A stretch of DNA of 64,000 bases, taken from the NCBI GenBank assembly GCA_037481695.1, contig JBBFLE010000003.1:62001-126000 (forward strand), in the 5' to 3' direction. Both the position numbers and the translations under genes were made by a program. Each line of letters opens with the position of its first letter. The stretch's first letter is position 1. This DNA is from a bacterium (lineage in GTDB: Bacteria; Desulfobacterota; Desulfocorpusculales; Desulfocorpusculum). The notes under the pieces were generated by a model. It was not told the origin of the DNA. It made no database searches and saw nothing but the letters and a program-made list of their open reading frames with translations. Shown one piece after another: positions 59,937 through 64,000 of the stretch.

Positions 59937-61028
59937 ATGAAGGGTTTTTTTGATCCTTCCATTCTGGAAGAGGTGGAGATGCTCAGGATTCTTGGTCCCG
60001 AGGGCACCATGGAGGAAGAACTTCGTCCCCCTGAGCTCACAGATGAAAAGATGCAAGAGCTTTACCGGGAGATGGTCTTCCTGAGGCTGGCGGATCAAAG
60101 AGCTCTTAACCTCCAAAGACAAGGCCGCATGGGGACTTACGCCCCCTTCATGGGGCAGGAGGCTGCCCAGGTGGGCAGTGCAGCGGCCCTGGGGGAGGGG
60201 GACTGGATGTTCCCCTCCTTCAGGGAGGGGGCTGCCATGTACATGCGGGGGGTGCCCATGGAGGCCATTTTCGCCTACTGGATGGGAAACGAGGCAGGGC
60301 AGCGTTTCCCAGATGAGGTCAAGGTAATGCCCATTTCCATTCCCGTAGGTACCCATCCCTTGCATGCAGTTGGTTTTGCACTGGCAGCCAAGATCAAAAG
60401 GGAACCCATCTGCACCATCGCCTATTTCGGAGATGGTGCCACCTCCAAGGGGGATTTTCACGAGGCCATGAACATGGCAGGAGTCCTAAAGGCCCCCACC
60501 ATATTCTTTTGCCAGAACAACCAGTATGCCATATCAGTTCCCAGAACATTGCAGACAGCCTCCAGGAGCATCGCACAGAAGGCCCTGGCGTACGGCTTTG
60601 GGGGAATTCAGGTGGACGGAAACGATCTGGCCGCGGTGTACGCGGCCACAAAAACAGCCAGGCAAAGGGCCTTGTCAGGACAGGGAGCCACCCTGATAGA
60701 GGCTGTGACATACAGGCTTGGGCCGCATACCACAGCGGACGATCCCACAAGATACAGAACCCAGGAGGAGGTAGAGGCCTGGCTTCCCCTGGATCCCCTT
60801 GTGCGGGTGCGAAAATACCTGGAGAAGTGCTGCATGTGGGACCAGGAAATGGAAGAATCCGTGTACGCCTTTGCCCAGGAGAAATTGAACCGGGTGGTGC
60901 AACAGGCCGAGGCATTCCCCGAGCCCACGCCTGAGGAGATATTCATTTACACCCTGGAGAAGATGCCCCAGAGGCTGGAGCTTCAGATGAAAGACTACCT
61001 GGCCTTTCTAAAAGAGCTGGAGGGGTGA
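59937..61028 (+). CDS. pdhA: Pyruvate dehydrogenase-type E1 component, alpha subunit
   Basis: 363 residues. ThDP-binding motif FGDGATSKGDFHEAMN ... QNNQYAIS, substrate region GRMGTYAPFMGQEAAQVGSA (the APFxGQEA form is pyruvate dehydrogenase-like rather than branched-chain), and RLGPHTTADDPTRYR. ATG 59937 follows AGGAGGGAAGGCCC. Forms the decarboxylase with the beta subunit encoded next. Confidence 0.9.
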   Translation: MKGFFDPSILEEVEMLRILGPEGTMEEELRPPELTDEKMQELYREMVFLRLADQRALNLQRQGRMGTYAPFMGQEAAQVGSAAALGEGDWMFPSFREGAAMYMRGVPMEAIFAYWMGNEAGQRFPDEVKVMPISIPVGTHPLHAVGFALAAKIKREPICTIAYFGDGATSKGDFHEAMNMAGVLKAPTIFFCQNNQYAISVPRTLQTASRSIAQKALAYGFGGIQVDGNDLAAVYAATKTARQRALSGQGATLIEAVTYRLGPHTTADDPTRYRTQEEVEAWLPLDPLVRVRKYLEKCCMWDQEMEESVYAFAQEKLNRVVQQAEAFPEPTPEEIFIYTLEKMPQRLELQMKDYLAFLKELEG

Positions 61029-61033
61029 GCAAA

Positions 61034-62011
61034 ATGGGCAAGCTCAATTTGGTTCAGGCCATCCAAAACGCTCTTATGACAGAGATGCAACTTGATCCCT
61101 CGGTCATGGTCCTGGGGGAGGACGTGGGAAGGGAGGGAGGGGTCTTTCGTGCCACCGAGGGGCTCCAGGAGAAATTCGGACCCCAGCGCGCCATGGACAC
61201 CCCTCTGGCAGAGTCCGGAATAGTGGGGCTGGCCTTGGGACTGGCCCTCAATGGCATGAGACCCGTGGCAGAGATCCAGTTCGACGGTTTCATGCCTCCG
61301 GCCTGGGACCAAATCATCTCCCACATTTCTAGGATAAGGACCCGTTCCAGGGGACGATTCAGCGCACCTTTGGTCATCAGGATTCCCTATGGAGGAGGTA
61401 TCCGGGCACCGGAACACCATTCCGAGGCCACCGAGGCAGTGCTGGTACACACCCCTGGCATCAAGGTGGTTTATCCCGCCACCCCTTATGATGCCAAGGG
61501 GCTTTTGATCTCTGCCATCCGAGATCCTGATCCTGTGCTTTTTTTGGAGCCCAAGAGGATCTATCGGGCCATCAGGGAAGAGGTGCCCGAAGATCCCTAC
61601 ACAGTGCCCATAGGGGAAGCCCGCCTGGTAAGGGAAGGCAAAGACCTGACAATGGTGGCCTGGGGTGCCATGGTCAGGGAGGCCGAGAAGGCAGCGGACC
61701 TGGCAGCCCAGGAGGGGATCCGGGTGGATTTGCTGGATTTGAGAACCCTATCACCCATGGACGATCAGGCCTTCATCTCTTCTGTGCGCAAGACAGGAAG
61801 GGCAGTTGTGGTGCATGAAGCCCCGCGCACATGCGGGCTGGGAGCCGAGATAGCAGCCAGGATCCAGGAAGAGGCCATCTTGCAATTGCAGGCCCCTGTT
61901 GTGAGGATAACTGGCTTCGATACTGTGGTGCCCCTGGCCAAGCTGGAACATCATTACATCCCAAGCCCCGAGAGAATATTGAGGGGCATAAGGCAAGTGC
62001 TGGCATTCTGA
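61034..62011 (+). CDS. pdhB: Pyruvate dehydrogenase-type E1 component, beta subunit
   Basis: 325 residues. Family strings VMVLGEDVGREGGVFRAT, DTPLAESGIVGLALGLAL, PYGGGIRAPEHHSEA and the transketolase C-terminal ALVVHEAPRTCGLG-like VVVHEAPRTCGLGAE. ATG 61034 follows GGAGGGGTGAGCAAA; a GTG at 61025 overlapping the alpha-subunit stop is also possible. Completes E1. Confidence 0.92.
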   Translation: MGKLNLVQAIQNALMTEMQLDPSVMVLGEDVGREGGVFRATEGLQEKFGPQRAMDTPLAESGIVGLALGLALNGMRPVAEIQFDGFMPPAWDQIISHISRIRTRSRGRFSAPLVIRIPYGGGIRAPEHHSEATEAVLVHTPGIKVVYPATPYDAKGLLISAIRDPDPVLFLEPKRIYRAIREEVPEDPYTVPIGEARLVREGKDLTMVAWGAMVREAEKAADLAAQEGIRVDLLDLRTLSPMDDQAFISSVRKTGRAVVVHEAPRTCGLGAEIAARIQEEAILQLQAPVVRITGFDTVVPLAKLEHHYIPSPERILRGIRQVLAF

Positions 62012-62063
62012 GTGAGGCGCTGTGCAACCCCAATAGACCATAAGCCCAAGAGGGAGGTGTGAG

Positions 62064-63284
62064 GTGGCCCTGGAGTTCAGGCTCCCGGATCTGGGGGAAG
62101 GACTTACCGAAGGCGAGATAATCAAATGGCTGGTCATGCCCGGCCAGGAGGTGAAAGAAGGGCAACCCTTTGTTCAGGTGGAGACGGACAAGGCCCTGGT
62201 GGAGATTCCGGCTCCGCGCTCCGGGGTGGTTTTGGCCCTGCTGGCCCAAGAGGGGGAAAGGGTGCAGGTGGGAAGAGTCATAGCTGTATTCGGGGAGCCA
62301 GGGGAGAGTTTTGTCCCCAAGAAGGAGCAGGCTCCTGCCAGACCTCTGTCCGTGGGAGTTGTGGGCACCCTGGAAGAAGCCCCCGAGGAGGAGCCTCAGG
62401 AGACTCCTTTGGAGCAGGAAACGGCCGCCCTTCCAGGAGTGAGAAAACTGGCCCAAGAGCTGGGTGTGGCCCTGGAGACTCTCAAGGGTACAGGCCCCCG
62501 GGGTAGGATCACCGAGGAGGATGTCAGAAAGGCGGCTGAGGCCAAGGCCAAGCCCAAGGCGGTTCGCAAATACGACATGTATGGGTACCTGGAGCGTGTA
62601 CCCTTTAGGGGCATGAGAAGAACCATAGCTCAGGCCATGGTCCGTTCTGTGCAAAGCACGGCCCAGGTTACAGCCACTGAGCAAGCAGATGCCACCAGGC
62701 TTCTTGCCCTCAGAGACACTGTTAGGCAGGAGGCGGCCAGACAGGGGGTGCACCTCACGGTGCTGGCCCTTTTGGTGAAGGCTGCTGCACGGGCACTACA
62801 GGAACATCCATATCTGAATGCAACCCTGGACGAGCAGGCACAGGAGATATTGCTTAAGAAATACTATAACATCGGCATTGCCGTGGACACCCCCGAGGGC
62901 CTCATGGTACCTGTTCTGAAGGGTGTTCCTGAGAAGAGCCTGATTCAGATAGCCAGGGAGATGGCCGAGCTGGCCGAGAAGGCCAGGTCCAGGACAATTG
63001 ACCTGGCTGATCTCCAAGGCGGTACCTTCACCATAACCAATTATGGGGCTGTGGGTGGTATTTTTGGAACTCCCATCATCCGATATCCAGAGGTGGCAAT
63101 CCTGGGGGTGGGCAGGATATTGGAAGTACCGGTCGTAAAGGATGCAACCATCCAGGCCAGGCCCCTTGTCCCCCTGTCTCTTTCCTTTGACCACAGGGTG
63201 GTGGACGGTGCAGAGGCAGCCCGTTTCCTAAGAACACTGATCCGTTTCATAGAGGAGCCTGAGTTGCTCCTGCTGGGTCTTTGA
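62064..63284 (+). CDS. pdhC: Dihydrolipoamide acetyltransferase (E2)
   Basis: 406 residues. One N-terminal lipoyl domain with lysine in ETDKALVEIPAP, a short linker, an E3-binding domain (VRKLAQELGVALETLKGTGPRG), and the catalytic acyltransferase domain ending in SFDHRVVDGAEAARFL (active His). GTG start after GAGGGAGGTGTGAG. Together with E1 and the distant lpd it makes a 2-oxoacid dehydrogenase, most likely for pyruvate. Such a complex is unusual in sulfate-reducing relatives that rely on pyruvate:ferredoxin oxidoreductase. Confidence 0.92.
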   Translation: MALEFRLPDLGEGLTEGEIIKWLVMPGQEVKEGQPFVQVETDKALVEIPAPRSGVVLALLAQEGERVQVGRVIAVFGEPGESFVPKKEQAPARPLSVGVVGTLEEAPEEEPQETPLEQETAALPGVRKLAQELGVALETLKGTGPRGRITEEDVRKAAEAKAKPKAVRKYDMYGYLERVPFRGMRRTIAQAMVRSVQSTAQVTATEQADATRLLALRDTVRQEAARQGVHLTVLALLVKAAARALQEHPYLNATLDEQAQEILLKKYYNIGIAVDTPEGLMVPVLKGVPEKSLIQIAREMAELAEKARSRTIDLADLQGGTFTITNYGAVGGIFGTPIIRYPEVAILGVGRILEVPVVKDATIQARPLVPLSLSFDHRVVDGAEAARFLRTLIRFIEEPELLLLGL

Positions 63285-63478
63285 GAAAGGGGCCCAAGGT
63301 GCAAAGGGGCTTACTTGCCCGGGTTTCACAAAAGCGCAAGTGCCCGGTTGCTGCCATGGCCTTGATGGCACAAGCTCCTTGATGCTAGATGCCATGGGCC
63401 GGTGGGCTGATCCTTTGTGTGCCTTGGTGGCCTGGGCTTGGGGTTCTTGAGTCTGGGACCCAGCCCAAGAGGCCTTAC

Positions 63479-64000
63479 TCAATAAAAGGCCTGAATACCT
63501 GTGAGGTGCTCTCCCAAGAGCAAGGTGTGAATGGTTTCTGTGCCTTCTAGGGTAGCCAGGGCCTCCAGATCGCACAGGTGCCTTATCACATGATGGTCTG
63601 CCAGAATTCCCCTTGCTCCCAATATGTCCCTGGACATACGCGCTATTTTCATGGCCTCCCGCACGTTGTTGAGTTTAAGAAGAGAGATCTGGGGATGGAG
63701 CTGCAGACCCTGATCCATGAGTCTGCCCACCCTCAGGCTAAGCAACTGGGCCTTGGTGATCTCAACGGCCATTCTCACAAGCTTTTCCTGCACCAACTGG
63801 TAAGAGGCCACAGGACGGTCGAAGACCTGCCTTCGCAAGGCAAAGGAATGGGCGGCCTCGTAACAGGCCAGAGCTGAACCCAGGGCGCCGCAGGCCACCC
63901 CGTAACGGGCTGAGTTGAGGCATCTTAGAACAGACTTCAAACCCCTGGCATGGGGAAGCATGCACTCTTGCGGTACAAGACAGTCGTCCATTGTCAGAAG
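63479..64000 (-). CDS. Glutaryl-CoA dehydrogenase-like acyl-CoA dehydrogenase, 5'-truncated
   Basis: C-terminal part only; the frame runs off the right edge. NSARYGVACGALGSALACYEAA and VFDRPVASYQLVQEKLVRM match glutaryl-CoA dehydrogenases, and the catalytic Glu is in ALATLEGTETIHTLLLGE. It decarboxylates/oxidises glutaryl-CoA, an intermediate of lysine and aromatic degradation, which agrees with the nearby beta-oxidation genes. Convergent with the E2 gene; AGGCCTT/AAGGCCT arms near 63470-63492 may form a terminator hairpin. Confidence 0.85.
   Translation of the reverse strand, partial: LLTMDDCLVPQECMLPHARGLKSVLRCLNSARYGVACGALGSALACYEAAHSFALRRQVFDRPVASYQLVQEKLVRMAVEITKAQLLSLRVGRLMDQGLQLHPQISLLKLNNVREAMKIARMSRDILGARGILADHHVIRHLCDLEALATLEGTETIHTLLLGEHLTGIQAFY

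Noticed and set aside
59592-60461. 289-codon minus-strand frame
   Set aside because: Antisense to the Trx-like and E1alpha genes; no protein-like motifs.
61773-62753. 326-codon open frame on the minus strand opposite E1beta/E2
   Set aside because: Lies antisense to clear coding sequence of E1beta and E2; composition is a mirror of their codon bias and no domain is recognisable.
63421-63480. Hairpin TGGGCT...AGCCCA as terminator of the E2 operon
   Set aside because: Stem has a bulge and long loop and no T-run; too weak to call.
1-64000. CRISPR arrays, insertion sequences, tRNA or rRNA genes
   Set aside because: No direct-repeat arrays, transposase-like frames, tRNA T-arm signatures or rRNA-like stretches were seen on either strand.

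Overview
The window reads as chromosomal DNA from a strictly or facultatively anaerobic Desulfobacterota-type bacterium (former Deltaproteobacteria). Evidence is the gene content: an octaheme nitrite reductase-like cytochrome, a cytoplasmic thiosulfate/polysulfide-reductase-like molybdoenzyme, sulfur-relay proteins (TusA/DsrE/DsrH-like), TauE and YeiH exporters, an HTH/two-CW regulator, a heme-c sensor kinase and a selenocysteine-containing SelD. The DNA is moderately GC-rich, and by eye AGG/AGA dominate the arginine codons and ATA is common for isoleucine, a bias often seen in thermophilic lineages (inference). I see no mobile elements, CRISPR arrays, rRNA or tRNA genes.

Layout. 0-3.7 kb: end of a nucleotide-sugar operon (epimerase, rmlD, rmlB, long-form rmlA). 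4-7.4 kb: an M20 peptidase, then a yedF-selD selenium operon on the minus strand; selD carries an in-frame UGA at residue 20 that hides its true N-terminus. 7.6-14.2 kb: MoxR ATPase, VWA protein, cytidylate-kinase-like protein, metallo-beta-lactamase protein and a GAF-GspE ATPase. 14.2-20.7 kb: DUF4185-like and PAC2 proteins, PAS-GGDEF cyclase, dihydrolipoyl dehydrogenase, radical SAM protein. 20.8-34 kb: YeiH-like exporter, a three-subunit cytoplasmic molybdo-oxidoreductase with NAD(P)H/FAD subunit, a two-component system with a sigma54 activator, then a degenerate receiver plus TauE-like exporter behind a sigma54-like promoter. 33.9-43.7 kb: a complex I operon nuoA-BCD-E-F-G-H-I with a triple nuoB/C/D fusion, no nuoJKLMN, and a ROK kinase at its end.

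44.5-48.5 kb is the most interesting accessory block: a compact minus-strand operon of threonine-synthase-like PLP enzyme, ThiS/MoaD-like carrier, MoeB/ThiF-like activator, two DsrE-like proteins, a DsrH-like protein and TusA. It looks like a dedicated sulfur-carrier route feeding a PLP enzyme, plausibly for homocysteine or another sulfur amino acid. It is preceded by a sigma70-like promoter with an inverted-repeat operator and a Met-rich 56-residue ORF. A second copy of the operator half-sites lies in the promoter region of the divergent membrane-protein gene.

48.9-64 kb: polytopic membrane protein, a heme-c sensor kinase with its single-domain receiver, MaoC hydratase, DUF4126 protein, the octaheme cytochrome behind a promoter with its own operator, and a catabolic operon of 3-hydroxyacyl-CoA dehydrogenase, acyl-CoA dehydrogenase, thioredoxin-like protein and pyruvate-dehydrogenase-type E1alpha, E1beta and E2 (the E3 candidate is about 40 kb away at 18-19.6 kb). 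A glutaryl-CoA-dehydrogenase-like gene is cut by the right edge.
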